A DNA stretch of 64,000 nt from Sipunculus nudus (GCA_026874595.1 CM049317.1:47518401-47582400), one strand, 5' to 3'; shown: positions 1 through 13,900, counted from the first letter of the stretch. Numbers and translations: made by a program. The notes: generated from the sequence alone by a model not told the origin.

Positions 1-2440
1 ATAGCATAAAAAAGTAGCCCCATATTATGTTGTATGGAGCCAATACAATAGAGCTGAAACAATAAAGCCATGTATTAGCCAAGTCAAGTCTTTATTTGTG
101 CTTCATACAAGACATTATACCTATTTCCACTTTAAACTACAGATCTGTAGGCTGACTGCTGAGTTGGGGGGGGGGGGGGGGGTTATTAGCGGATTGTCCT
201 TTCTCTCGCCGTGTGTACTCAGAACGTCCCATCCAAAGCATTTCGCAAGCTTCTGCTACAGCACAAGTATGCATGGTCATAAGGAGGCTGTATATACATG
301 TACACTAAACAAAAAGTGCATTGGCATCCATTTAATTTCAGATTTGAAAAAAAGAAAACAATCATATTCATTGTCAAACTCACACCTCAGCCAACTGATA
401 TTCTCCGGTAGCTGTGCATCCGAGTGATTATCACATTAACTGACAATTAAATGAATTTGCTTGAAATTGATATCATTCAATGCAGATAACTTGTAAATTA
501 ACATTCTTGGAAAGAAATGAACCGGGCAAGGTTTGGTGTTTCAAGCTATACTTGAAATTTGCATAAATTAAGAAAAGGACCAGCAGGCGAGGAAGTTTTT
601 TGACAAATGAAGCAGTATATAGGACACAACTGGGCCGGAGCTAGAATTTTAGGGGATCAATTAAGATCCGGGGCATTTCTGCGAGTTCCGAATAAAAACA
701 AAATGTGTAGACTGAACAATTTAGGGGTGTATAGCCTAAACACTGATAAAATAAACGATCAAAGTAACTTAAAGAGCAATTGGTGAATGAAATCCTTGTT
801 AATATTAAATATATTAAATGATAATTATGTCATTCATCAATTCCTATACAGGCAGGGGCACACGGGCACACAGCAGGTGTGCTCCACTTCGCCATATATC
901 TATACCAAATCGCAAACTTGCCCTCCGGTACACTGTGGAGGTGGCCTGTTCCCTGATCTGGATTACTCATAAATTATGTAGTATTACCCCCCCCCCCCCT
1001 GAAAACTCCCATACTTGACTAATTTTCTTTGGGTAACTGCATTAGAATTTCAGAACCAATAGCATAAATCCATGTATTCATGGTATATTTGAACATTAAA
1101 TCACCAGTGATTACAAGAAAACAATATGCGATTGTCAAAGTATAGGGTGAAATTCATGCATGGTAGTGATTTTACATCTGTTGATTACTATATAAAAATA
1201 CATTGAATTTTTGACCTTATCTCTGGTGTATATACTTACATCTTAATCAACAATATATTTATTTTCTGGATGAACTGAGCTCCAGCTTAAGCGGTTAACA
1301 TATTAATTTAGTAAAAAATATTCTCGACTAAACATATGATCCAGTCCCTTATTTTTTAATTACTCGATACTGACTTAATTTTCCTCATATACAACGGACA
1401 TATAATGAAAAGCTCTGTGCCTTAATTAGAAAAATACAAGCTAAACATTTTTTTATATAAGGCAGTCTTGAATTTGTATAATAGGTTTTGAATGCAAACT
1501 GGTTTAGTTTAATTTTTCAAAGGAACAAAGCACAGTGACCTATAGTTTCCGGTTTGGTAGAACTTCTGTACATCGTACTATGTGTAAAATTTCAAATCCA
1601 TAGGTAACGATGTAAAATCGTGCTTATCTAACGGGCAGACAAAATGCTGATAGGACGACTATAGACAGTGGATCATCGCCATATATAGTAATAGGCCCTC
1701 CTTTTAATTTGCAACACCAACAAATCGAAAAGTTCCATAAATTCATTTATAAATCTCTATATTATAAATTTTAACTTTTTGTTTGACTTTTTTTCTTTTA
1801 TTTATTATTCTTATGGAATCAGGTTTGGTTTGGACACGTATGTCCCCTGTGCTCTATTGTCAAAGTGGTCTTTGTAACATCCTTTGGCCCGGAAACAAGA
1901 GGGTGCTACTGCCCTCTTTGCATAAGACGGGGCAATCAACTATTTTCTCTTTTTCCCCTCTCACACGGCAACAAACATCCAGTTCTTAACTGTACTCAGA
2001 AGCAAGCAGTGAACGGGTTATTTAAAGCTTGTTTCAGACTGAACACCCCCCCCCCCCCCCTTCCGCCCCAGCCCACGGGCCTGAACTAAGTGTGAAGTCC
2101 TTCAAGACATAGTCAAAATCACCATATACAACAATGAATGAATAGAAAACTCTTAGTTTTCTGAGGAAATATATGAATTTTTCAGACAAACCAATAGGTT
2201 TCAGTTGTATAATAACTTGTTATATGGCTTTGAATCTGAAAGTGTGATAATATCCAGGCTTTAAATTGATATCTGCAAGATTTATGTTCATTAATACACC
2301 CATGCGTTTCGGCAAGTTTGTTAACGGGAAAATCTACATGCACGCATGCGTGCTAGCGTTTTAGTATTTAACAAACAAGCGTTACTTTGCGCATCAAGGC
2401 CGTATTTTAAACAGGCCGAACTCGCTGCAGATCAGTCGTA
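1..2440. other. Upstream flank, no gene recognised
   Basis: AT-rich DNA upstream of UBXN4. It holds a run of about 18 G at 164-182, a C run at 989-999 and another near 2046-2060. Open frames here are short and show no coding character. I see no exon or recognisable element. Confidence 0.5.
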
Positions 2441-2445
2441 CGCAG

Positions 2446-2453
2446 TCATGTGA
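2446..2453 (+). promoter_or_regulatory. E-box (TCATGTGA) about 200 bp upstream of the UBXN4 start
   Basis: The octamer TCATGTGA matches the M-box type E-box bound by MITF/TFE-family bHLH-ZIP factors. It lies in a comparatively GC-richer stretch directly upstream of the first coding exon, where a promoter is expected. No TATA box is obvious. One 8-mer by chance is common, so this is only a candidate. Confidence 0.25.
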
Positions 2454-2520
2454 CCTTAAGTCGACGGTTTTTTTCTGACTCCGTGTCTCGAGACCGGTAA
2501 ACAGCAGGGCACCAGACTAT

Positions 2521-2613
2521 ATGATGACTACAGCAAGGTGAAGGTTGTATTTATTGGCCGTGCTGAAGTTAATGAAGTCTACGTGTTGTCATCAGGTTGG
2601 AGGAAACAGCTGA
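2521..2613 (+). promoter_or_regulatory. Two short upstream ORFs in the probable UBXN4 5' UTR
   Basis: ATG at 2521 opens a 6-codon frame ending TGA at 2541, and ATG at 2572 opens a 13-codon frame ending at 2613. Both lie between the probable promoter and the UBXN4 start at 2648 and are out of frame with it. They would lower initiation at UBXN4 if they are in the mature mRNA; the transcription start and any 5' UTR intron are not determined. Confidence 0.3.
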
Positions 2614-2647
2614 CTCGGAACTAGAAACTTCCTCAGAATTTTTCAGG

Positions 2648-2729
2648 ATGAAATGGTTTAACGGCACGATCCCTGAAGCCATACAGAATGCCAAGGCTAA
2701 CAAAGTTATTTTTGTTGTCTACATCACAG
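2648..2729 (+). CDS. UBXN4: UBXN4 exon 1 (aa 1-27)
   Basis: Encodes the first 27 residues plus one base. Start ATG at 2648 is the first in frame after a stop at 2573. The strand ends hydrophobic (VIFVVYIT), the first beta strand and helix of the thioredoxin-like fold. Donor reads ACAG|gtgag at 2730. Confidence 0.93.
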
Positions 2730-3521
2730 GTGAGACCACAGTTGCAAATGGTAAAACCCGGAATTTCCTCGGGGATTCCGAGAGAAAAAAAAGTGCAACT
2801 TGTTTACACCCTCATAAACCCATTTTAATTTCCCTATCTAAATACATACATACTTCATTTGCCATTTTAAGCCTCGTGAGGATGTTAATTAATCCAAAAT
2901 TCTCTGTCATCGCCCGAGTATAGAATCCGGTCTTCATTTACAAGATTGGTCTCAACTGACTGGACCGTCTCATATTAGAGTAAACCCGGAAAATATCGGA
3001 CACCCGGGTAATATCGGACACTTGCCTATAAATCCTCAGGAAATGGTCATTTTTGGTAATCCTGACCGACAGCATGCAACAAGTTAAAGTTTATGATTTG
3101 TTTTGTTTACAACTTCCGTTAAATACAGCCAAAAATTAAAAAAAAGGTCATTTTTTATTGGTTTAACACGGCTTCCATGTAACAAATGACCGGTCTCAGC
3201 CGTCCTGGAAAGTTCAGGCACGACACACGTGATAGGCTTGACCCAAAAACTAGGTCAAGTTTTGACAGTCAGAAGCGATGTCATGACCTGTTGACCAGTT
3301 TATATGGTATAGGGACATATCGGCCGCCTTCGACATCGGCCGCCGGCCTCAAATGAACCATATCGGCCGCCGGCGCCCAGCGGGACGCAATATCGGCCGC
3401 CAGCTGCAATTGCCCACAGGCCTGTATTAACTCTGTCAAGTCAACCATATCGGCTGCGGAAAGAACTAGGCTACCATATCAGCCGCCGCTTCCTCATTAT
3501 ACGTTTCATTGGATAATCTAT

Positions 3522-3561
<40 letters not shown>

Positions 3562-4961
3562 CATATATGTATATATGTACATATCAATTTTCATTCAATA
3601 TTCTATATGAATTGAAGCTTTTTTTATTCAGTGTGACCACGAGCATTTTGCAAACGTTTTCAACTCCACCTCAAACACGCACAAACTCCCAATCGGAAAA
3701 CGACAAATTACAGTAAATACACATTTATTAACAGAAATGACAATAACCATTACAAAAACTGACCAAAACTACTGCATGATAAAAGCATCACAGCGACATC
3801 TCAATAAACTATATATATATATATCACAATACTTCTACGCTAAAATCCAACCCAATAAAATCTTACTTAAACGTGTTAACAAAAGAAAATCTTGGTACTT
3901 ATATTTACAAAGAATATTTACAAAAAAATGTAACAATATACATGGAAAACATTAATCTCATTTAAATCCAAGGAAAGCTATATGTATATATATATATATA
4001 TATGTAACTAAAACCAACTTACTAATACACATCATCATCACCTCTACATAAAACTAATATAAAAGCATATGAGAAAAAAAGATATCACAGCCAATATTTA
4101 TACATGTATCTCACAAGATTAAAAAAATAAGAAAAACAATAGCTCAGGCGATCACTTGCTGGTCCTCTTGCTGCTGAGGCTCGTCTGCGGGTTGCAGACT
4201 TGGTTTTGGGGAATTCAATCTGCTACCAGCAGCCAAGAGAGAGGTTGCGCTCCGCTCCCCATCCCCATACTCTCTACATAAAGCAAAGAGTCGACTGTTT
4301 ACGTCACGGCTTCTGTGTGACAATATCCTGGAGACTTGCTCCCTTGACACTAGTTCAGCTGTCATATTCACAACCTGTGCCTCCTTGTGCAGCAACTTGA
4401 CCAAATGGCCTTTCTCCCAGTGCTGAGGGTTCGTGGAAGGAACCGAGGTCTTCCGCATACAGACTGGCGTCCTGTGCCTGTGTTTCCTCTGGGGCTGCAT
4501 TAACTGCTTCCTCCGGGGCTTCCTCCACGGGTTCGGGCTGATGCAGATCTATGAGGGCTGCAGTGGTTGTTTCCTCCTGGGTCTCGTCCAAAGGTTCGGG
4601 CTGAAGCAGATCTATGGTGGCTGTAGTAGCTGCTTCCTCTGGGGTCTCGTCTACAGGTTCGGTCTGAAGCAGATCTAGGGGGCTGCAGTAGTTGCTTCCT
4701 CTGGAGTCTCGTCTACAGGTTCAGGTTGTTGTTCTTCACGTTCGGCGGAATTCTCGGCTGGCGATGTCGCCATCTGTCGGCAAGGCTGGCACATCCATTC
4801 AAGCCACCCTTCTCTGGTCGCCTCTTCATATTCCACAACTGACACTCCTGTATTACACTTGAGGTGCTGCCAACCATCACAGCAATCAAACTGGAGGGCG
4901 TTTTATTCAATATTATCTATCTGGAAGATAACCTGATGTATACTTGCATAATTAGTATGTT

Positions 4962-4995
<34 letters not shown>

Positions 4996-7900
4996 ATTTA
5001 TATAATTTATATCAAAATACATTAATTTTTATATAAAATATATTCATGTTAAGCCTTGATTTATTATATTGATTTAGTATTTATGTAGGTATGTGTATAT
5101 ATATATATTTTTACATACATTACATATATAATATGAGAGAGAGAGAGACTATAGATTATCCAATGAAATGTATAATGAGGAAGCGGCGGCCGATATGGTA
5201 GCCTAGTTCTTTCCGCGGCCGATATGGTTGACTTGACAGAGTTAATACAGGCCTGTGGGCAATTGCAGCTGGCGGCCGATATTGCGTCCCACTGGGCGCC
5301 GGCGGCCGATATGGTCCATTTAAGGCCGGCGGCCGATGTCGACGGCGGCCGATATGTCCCTAAACCGTTTATATCACTGTCAGACTGTTTATTTTTCATA
5401 TGTGGCATTTTGCTTGATTTAAAACAAAGATATTTTAAAATTTACTGTAATTTGTTAAGTGTCCGATATTACCCGGGTGGCCAAAAAGGAACCTGGGTAA
5501 TATCGGACACATGGTACCATGGAAAATTGCAATCATTATATGGGGCTCTTTGAAGGATAAACAACGACACATTGCCGCTCAAGCAAAGATGATTAATTGT
5601 TATAATATCTGGAGTTATTTTTATAGCAGAACGACTGTATATAAGTTCATAGTACACGCGGTAATAATGTCCATATTTGCTCTATATATTGGCATTTAAA
5701 GTTGCTTGGATGCAACTTTTATAACTGAAAATTTTACTAAAAAATACAAATATTAAAATGTTATACTTGTATATTATTGTTTGCATATAATAATGTTAAT
5801 TTGCATTTTTGCATATAAATTATCACTGTATATTCATATAGGGTAAAACTATTAGTTCCGGCATTTTGCATGCATCTGACTCACCGTAATAGAAGTCTTC
5901 AATGTATTTTAGAATAACCAGAAATAAAGGTATTATTGATTATAGACTGGGACATATTTTATCGGCATTTAATCTAGGGTGTTAGTTATTATTGATATTT
6001 TATACCAAAAAAAAACAGCTGAAAATATTTTAGTTTGCAAATTTCCGCAATCTGTGAGAATTGCCTTTCTGTGACGAATCGTCTGGCACTTTGCCAGTAA
6101 CGATCACGCAGTAAGGTCCATAGAATAAACCCACAAACACAGCTAATCCACGGGTTACCATTGGTAGAAAAACTGATCAAATGAAAGATTTGACAATGTT
6201 TTCCCATAAAACCATACGTTTTGTGCTTGTTATTGCATCTGTGCCAGCTGTCAACATCAGTTTTCCATGATATAATTGCCAACCCCTGCGCAAATTATCG
6301 CCGTTTGGCCCCATGTCCGATATTACCCGGGTGGTGTCCTGTATTACCCAGGTGAACCTCCGCGGTGTCTCTTGCAAATTTTTTGTACTAGAGGGCGCTT
6401 GACCTCTACGTGTTTGGTCTTAAATAGATCTCCTGTTCGTGAGGTTTGAAATGCCACCCGGAAACCGGCGTTGTTTTGATTAGTCATGGAACGGTTAGCA
6501 GACGAAGTCAAAAGTGTCCGATATTAACCCCCCTTACTCTAGTAGTAATCAGCATTTATAAGCCATGACATGCCTGATGATATGACATCAACATGCCTCT
6601 TACTTCTCCATTACATGAATCCTTAACATCATTACGTCCGTCTGTATACACACATAACCTCGTATATGTAGACTGGATTCTATACTCGCTCCTATATCTT
6701 CCTTGGGGGGGGGGGGGGGAGGGTGTTGGTGTTGGAGTTTTGGAGGTGGGGGGAGTGGGGTAGATGACCAGTAATTTTCTCAGCTGAGTGATGTCTGTCT
6801 CTTTAGTAATTTTATTTTGTCCTAAAACCACTTGGTCCTTGGCACAAGCCATAACCAGTGACTTCAATGAACTTCAAAGCATATTCGACGTTCGATGTTG
6901 GATATTCAGATTCAGAACTTCATTGACGTTAATCAGTGTAATCAGATCAGCAAGAGTGCAGTCACATGTTAAAACTTTATGCACAATGCAATGACACATT
7001 CTAATTATGGATTCGGTCCTTGACACAAATTTTGTGTTTATCAGTGATGTTTATTAAATTTATAGACTTTCTCCATTATTTCTGCTAAAAATTAGGGAAA
7101 TCTTTCACAATCTTTTACTTAACAAGATAAATTGAGGGAAAACCTAACAAAAATGCTGTGGCAATGTGTATTATGGACTATCTTCATTAATTCATGTAAG
7201 TCAATTTCTGATAAAATATGGTGTTTTGCGGCAGGTTGGCAAATAATGATGAATCATGTAGAATCGTTTATCTGAACGATTGCTTATCTGAACAGAAACC
7301 CTGTCCCCCAAGCTTTTCTGATAAACGACACTGTACTGTATATAATGGGTAGCTTTAGATGGTCTGTGTCAACTCAGGACTTAGGCTGCTATTCGTTTGC
7401 CATTATGAGTCCTTGTAAATCATGGTAAGTGACCTGAATATATATATTATATATATATATCATTTACTTTACATTGCAAATTTTATACATGTATAGATCT
7501 TCTCTAATCAAGAGATGGGAGAATTGCACAAATGTTACGCTCCATACATACTGGGTAGCGGTTAAACACTACAGTCATCCAAAACATCCTGTCTGTAACT
7601 GTTGCTTTGTAACTCATTGTTCTGTGGGTTAGAATACCAGAGCACAGAGCAAAGAATTGTAATCAGACCAATGAGCAAGGCATTGTGCTTCCACTGTTCC
7701 AGCCCAAATATTAAACATGTGACACCCATTCTCATTGGTCTGATAACACCCATTTTGGCAAAGGGACATGAATCAGATGTACATAAATGTCACTATAGAT
7801 GCTAGTAGACTATCAGTTGTTTACGTTTTTTAATATCTTTCATAGTCCATAGTCTGAATAATGCTCCATCTGAATTTTTGCTATGCTCCCAAGGCAGCTG

Positions 7901-10900
7901 AAATCTTGCGCTTCTAAAGAAGCTACTGATTTTCCTGCTGCCTGCTTTGACTGTTTATGATGCACTTAAACACCAGATGGTGCTCATAGGCCTGTCTGCT
8001 GAAAAAAACTGCTGATGTGAATAGCAGCCAACAAACACTCAACAGGCATCAGGCTCCGCCTAGAAACCATGTGTGGGGCAATTCTATCTGAGCCTGTGGC
8101 CTGTTCAAATGGTCGCTGGGGCAATGAGCTGTCACGCAAAACAAAATGAACAACATTGGCTTTGTGTATTCCTCGCTTGGCTGGTAAACCATTTTGTCTT
8201 CCAGCTCAGGGTCTCATCTGATTGGACCTAAATACAGTGCTCCCCTCTGGTGTAGAAATTCAGGATACAAGGTCATAACAAACAGCGCTTACGATATAGG
8301 TAGTTGGCCTATGGGTAAAGCGCTGTGTAAAGAGCGTAATTTTTTTAAGATTAAATTCATTAGAAAAAATTCATCTTTTTTTCATGTGTTGCTAAAGCTG
8401 CCCATATTCTCATCACCATGAAAGTAATTAATTATTTTTTTTACTGTTTCCAGGAACAGATGATGTTTCCAAGGAGATGGATGCTACATGGGAAAGTCCC
8501 AGTGTTTCCAGTTTGTGTGATGAGGAGGGTTTTGTGGCCCTTAAACTAGAGGCTCAAAGGTTTTGTATGACTTTTCTCTTAAGAAAATAAAGATACAATT
8601 TTTAATTAAAACACTCTAAAACAGTAATATGGAGGAATATGCTTTCAGTGTGTCACACTCCTACTGTTCAGATTAATTTTGCATTTTTCCACATTTTGAC
8701 ATGAATCTATATAAGAGACATTAACTTATTGTAGTAACTGTTAATCACTAAATTTGAATGGGCATCTTCTAGTGAAACAGACTTTAGTGATGTTTATTGT
8801 TAAGTTGTAACCGCTATACTTTCTGACCTGTCCTTCCTTAAGTGGCATACATATATGATGGGGAAGCACTTCTTCTTAGTCTTAAAAGATATTTTAACTT
8901 AAACTGTTGTTTTGTGCAAATCATGAGCACCTGTGTACTTATCAAGACTAAGATGATATGCCAGTAATTTTATAAGAAGTATACACTAAACCTCAGTGAT
9001 CAGTCAGTGCTCCACACCACCTGACTGCATCATACCCAGGACAATAATGTTGAAGATATTAATCCCAATGTAGCAATTCTTGCAAATTTCTTGTCCCAGT
9101 TCATCTGAATTTTGCAACACTTATTGGGCATTAATCTTGTTTGTTTGGTATTCATTGGTTGCAAATAATGGTTGTTTTGACATGTTATTTTGGGTAATTT
9201 CTGTTTGATTTGTTTTGCAGTGATGCCAGTGCACAGTTCTCTGCAATCTGTATCCTTCAAAGAACACCTTGACATGAACAGAATATCAGAAAAATGACTT
9301 AAGCATGTTGTGTCCACTGTGCTATAATAATTGAGAAACAGCAGCTGATTGTATATAGTGTACAACTATTTGAAACAGCGTACCCCTAAGCTGGGTTTTC
9401 CTTTTTAATTTTCTTTAGTCAGTTGAATGGATAATATAAAATTCCTATGAATAGTCAGTTAACCAGAACTTGGCACCATGACTGTTGTTCTTCAAGAGTA
9501 ACTTGTTCTCATGTAATCCCTCTCTCTGTGTATGTGTTAGTGCAAGTTTGATCTTCAGCTAGGAACTAATGCCAATTTAGCACATGTTGATGAGCATGTG
9601 TTTACAAGTAAGAAGTTTTATTCAGCCTTAACAAGTACCAGATCCCGTTGTTTGTATACCGAGTACATATTTCATCAGTAACACAGGCATTCCACTTGAG
9701 GCCGCTGGTGGACACATGGAAGCTGACACATTTATAGAAAAGATCAAAGCTGCCGTCAAGGTAACTACAAACAGGGCCTCAATGTAATACTGATCCGAAC
9801 AGATACAAGACATTGAACCATGCTAAATCAGGTTTAGGTAAACAAATTTATTTAAAATGAATTATGACCAGGTTGACTCTATTACTAACCCTTAATGTGT
9901 TTTTCTTTGCCTGTATAAGTAACCAATAGTAAAGGGGCTGCAGCACCAGCCAGGCAAACAATTTAATCTATTAATTTTTTAATGGAAGATAATTTTATTG
10001 CATTTTATTAGCTCTGCTGACTGAAAGTCATCCGAGCAATAGCGATCATTCGGTGTTCGTTGTCCATCCAACGGTTCGAAGTTATGCCAATCTGTCCGTT
10101 AACAAGGCATAAATCGTAACCGCTGGACATGGAAACTTCTAAACAACATCCATGGAGGTCCTTGAAAATCTCCCTGGACACCTGAAATTAGGTCACTCTG
10201 ACCTACATTGTGCAAGATATGTGAAAACTTAACAAATGTTTTTTATCAGATCTTAACATTAACAATTACGGTGAACCCTGTCTGAACAGCCACCTGTAAA
10301 ATGTGGGCAACTGGCTATTACAACCACTTGATATCAGTCCCTTTTGAAATTTCATCATATTACCTATAGATAAACCCTGGAAAATACTATCACCTGGCTA
10401 TTACAGATTACGGGCAGTTTATTTCTGACCAAAGCGATATATAACTTATAAACTGACCTGCCTAATGCTCTATTTGTGCTACTCTTTTACAAGCTCTGAC
10501 CGTCACCTGTATGTCAAGTTCAGCTGAGCATCATGGCCCATAGGCCACTTGTTTGGTATATTGTCAGTTTATCAAAAAAGATATGTTATTAGTATTGTCT
10601 TTATTTCATTCTTGTATGTATGATTTGTAAAAATAAGAAAACCAAGATGCAAGAATTGTATTATGTTGTTATTAAACTTAAAATAATTCTCAATTTTTTT
10701 TGTATTCAATGCAAACCTTTTTTTCTGCAGAGATCTGTTAGACTGCAGAGAAAGTTAATATTTCTGCTTCAAACTTGATATAAGATTTAGCTGTGATGTT
10801 GTGCAATTACAAGATTGTACCAAGATGTGTCAGTAGCTGCAGGGGCTGGTTTAAATGTCTCTCCACCTACAGATGCACAAAGAACAAATAGGAGAAGCCT

Positions 10901-13900
10901 CACATCTGCAATCCACAGTGACTGATACAGGCCCAGTGGTGCCACCTGGAGGAAGCACAGAGGAAAACTCATCATCCAACACAGATGATACCACACCAAG
11001 GTAGTCTTTCCTTCTGTACTCACGCAAAATTACTTAAGTAAAGTGTTAGGTCAGCTTTTTCCATAAACAAGGCTTGCTAGATGTGGTTTATGTAAGTTAG
11101 GACCAAAGGATATATGTGCGCATGATTGTCAGATGTTTTAAATACTACAAAATGCAAAATGTTCACAGCAGAATGTAGGCACAGAGTTAGTAAAAGAAGC
11201 ATTCATCTTTCTAAAAAGTATCAGTTTGACAGCTGTCCCTGACCAAGACCTCTGTACATCATCAAAGCTGTTCAGTAAAAGAAGTATTCATCCATCTGCA
11301 AAGTAGCAGTTTGAAAGCTGTCCCTGACCAAGACCTTTGTACATGGTCAGTGCTGTAGAGTAAAAGAAGTGTTCATCCATCTGCAAAGTAGCAGTTTGAA
11401 AGCTGTCCCTGACCAAGACCTTTGTACATGGTCAGTGCTGTAGAGTAAAAGAAGTATTCATCCATCTGCAAAGTTGCAGTTTGAAAGCTGTCCCTGACCA
11501 AGACCTTTGTACATGGTCAGTGCTGTAGAGTAAAAGAAGTATTCATCCATCTGCAAAGTAGCAGTTTGAAAGCTGTCCCTGACCAAGACCTTTGTACATG
11601 GTCAGTGCTGTAGAGTAAAAGAAGTATTCATCCATCTGCAAAGTAGCAGTTTGAAAGGTGTCCCTGACCAAGACCTTTGTACATGGTCAGTGCTGTAAAG
11701 TAAAAGAAGTATTCATCCATCTGCAAAGTAGCAGTGTGAAAGCAGTCCCTGACCAAGACCTTTGTACATGGTCAGTGCTGTAGAGTAAAAAAAGTATTCA
11801 TCCATCTGCAAAGTAGCAGTTTGAAAGCTGTCCCTGACCAAGACCTTTGTACATGGTCAGTGCCTTTGGACCTCAAGCTGAAAAATGTTGGAGTGAAAAC
11901 AGAAATGGAGGGCAAAATTACATTTTTTTTATAACCAGGATTTCTGATAGCTGAGGGTACAGCCCGCTGTTATTAAAATGATGAATTTATATTGTTATAC
12001 AAAATACAGAATCAAGAACTGAAATATATCTTTTGTACACTCTTCAGTAAAAAGGGCTCATCTTTTCATGGACTTAAATGTAAAAGTTTACTCATTTTCA
12101 TGTGTTATATCTGCAAATATTAATCAACTACTATCAACTTTATTAGATTACCACCTAGACAGGCACCATATATGGTAGTATCCAGGTTCCCCCTAAACCT
12201 GCCCTTATGCTCTTTCACATGATCTGTCTCAAGAACCTTTCCAGCAATGTCCATGAATATTATACTGAAGATTGACACCTGTTTTAGGATGTAAGCTTTT
12301 GAATTTTAGACACATGATCAATCCAACAGGGCCACTGGGCAGCAGTCTTGGAATTCCTTATGCATAATATCTCAATAACTGAATGGGCAATTGCAGCGAA
12401 AATTTTACTTAAGATAAAAAACTGTGAGAGTCAGGCTCTTTTGAATTTCAGCCCCATCAGAAATTTGATATGGCCACCAAGAAGCTATCACTGAAAACCA
12501 CATGTGATCTCAAGAACTATACAATAAATTCCCTGCAAACTCCAAGTTGGTATTTATGTGACATATTGAAGCCCTAGTTGAGGACATTTATACTCCCAAT
12601 AACTTAGCTGATTTTCAGTTTGTTTTAATTGGTTTAAACTCCTTACGCAGCAGTTATACACTATAGTCGTTCCAGATCTCCTTCGCTTTAGCCGCTGCTT
12701 TGTAAAGCAAATTTTTGTTGGGTTTCAAAATTAGAGCTGGCACAGAGTCAAGAATTGTAATCAGACCAGTGAGAATGTGGTACCACTGTGTGCGTCGAAC
12801 CGATGAGAGCAGGTGACTTAGTTTTGAAACTTGGGAATTTGATGCAGCATGCTGTCATTGGTCTGATAACAATTCTTAGCCTGAGCCAGCCTGGTGGTGA
12901 AACCCAGAGAATCTTGCTGTACAAAGCAGCGGTTAAAGCAAAGGAGATATAGATCAACTGCAGGGTACAACTGCTGTGTGACAAGTGTATATTGCTTTGA
13001 CACAATGAATTATTGAATTCTGATATTGCAGCCCTCTGAATTTGCCTGCCGAGACAAGTGGAGGTGTGGAGGTTTCCGGAGTCAGTGATGAGGAGACGGG
13101 TATCCCAGCATCAACAGAACCATCTTCATCTGATACAGCAGGGGAAAGAACAGTGGAAGAAAGAGTTCAGAGGTGGGTCATAGTGATGCACGATTACACT
13201 GTACATATATTCTGCAAGACTGTACTTAAGCATCTTGTGCCCAGTCCCCATAAGGTCAGGGATACAGAGGTTTCAACATGGGGTCTCGTATAGCCAAAGC
13301 ATAAAAAAGATGTGATGGGAATTAATTTATGGATTTCTTTGAGATTCTGTATGTCAAGAATACTGTGGTTAGCTTCAATTTTTTTTAGGTTAACATTTTG
13401 TGATTTCCACATTTTCAGTGTTTTGCAAGGGTTCAATATTTGTGATCTTACCATACAGTAAACTTCACGTTTGATTTATTTAATATGCTTGCAAAAAAAA
13501 TTTTTCAATTTGAGAAGAATTTAAGAAACATTGAAAAAGTGAATGTTTCTTATTATTATAGGCAAATAATGTAAATGATGTTAATATAATTTCAAATTAA
13601 TTTCTGTTTTGCCAGGCCACAGCCAGAGTTAATGTATATGAGATAAGTAGTTTGGGCTCCTTGTTCGTGAGGTTTTATCTTTTTTAAATATTGCAAATTT
13701 GAAACCCAAACAAAAAGCCAACCACAGTGTTAGCTGTTTGGGATGATCTGCGGTGTCCAGATATTTTGTTCTGATTAATCTTATTGCCAGGTAACCACAA
13801 TTGATTTAAAGAAGAGCAGCATGGACAGAAGTTATTTATTAGATTACATGACTTTATATTTAAATTTTTTCTGCTACAGAGCAAGAGAACTGATGCGCCT

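Larger units (their letters stand above)
3306..5366. mobile_element. Mutator-like (MULE) element, 235-bp TIRs and 8-bp target duplication
   Basis: Long inverted repeats: 3306 to about 3545 against about 5130 to 5366. Outer ends read GGTATAGGGACATATCGG and, on the other strand, GGTTTAGGGACATATCGG. Each arm has several copies of CATATCGGCCGCC and ends inside in a TC/GA microsatellite. The octamer GTTTATAT occurs directly outside both ends (3298-3305 and 5367-5374), a target duplication of the size expected for Mutator-like or hAT elements. The interior codes, on the minus strand, for a decayed zinc-finger and acidic-repeat protein. Nested in the 2978-6539 element. Confidence 0.75.
2978..6539. 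mobile_element. Outer TA-flanked DNA element, interrupted by a Mutator-like element
   Basis: Starts GAGTAA at 2978 and ends TTACTC at 6539, with TA on both sides (2976-2977, 6540-6541). Both ends continue into copies of ATATCGGACAC; the motif TATCGGACAC with CCCGGGTAAT recurs at 2993, 3012, 5460, 5500, 6315 and 6515 in both orientations. After removing the nested element about 1.5 kb remains. A TA target duplication suggests Tc1/mariner-like or a similar superfamily, but the interior has no transposase. Lies in UBXN4 intron 1. Confidence 0.55.

Noticed and set aside
164-182. G and C homopolymer tracts (also 6708, 19143, 28548, 37448, 46746, 61469) as G-quadruplex signals
   Set aside because: Simple slippage tracts are common in molluscan genomes; the two at 19143 and 37448 are inherited from the D family. 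Length may also be affected by assembly error.
2597-2647. In-frame upstream extension of UBXN4
   Set aside because: There is no ATG in it; the conserved N-terminus begins at the ATG at 2648.
4433-4678. 81-aa plus-strand frame over the acidic repeats
   Set aside because: The minus-strand reading gives a coherent PHD-like finger and acidic repeats; the plus-strand frame is its shadow.
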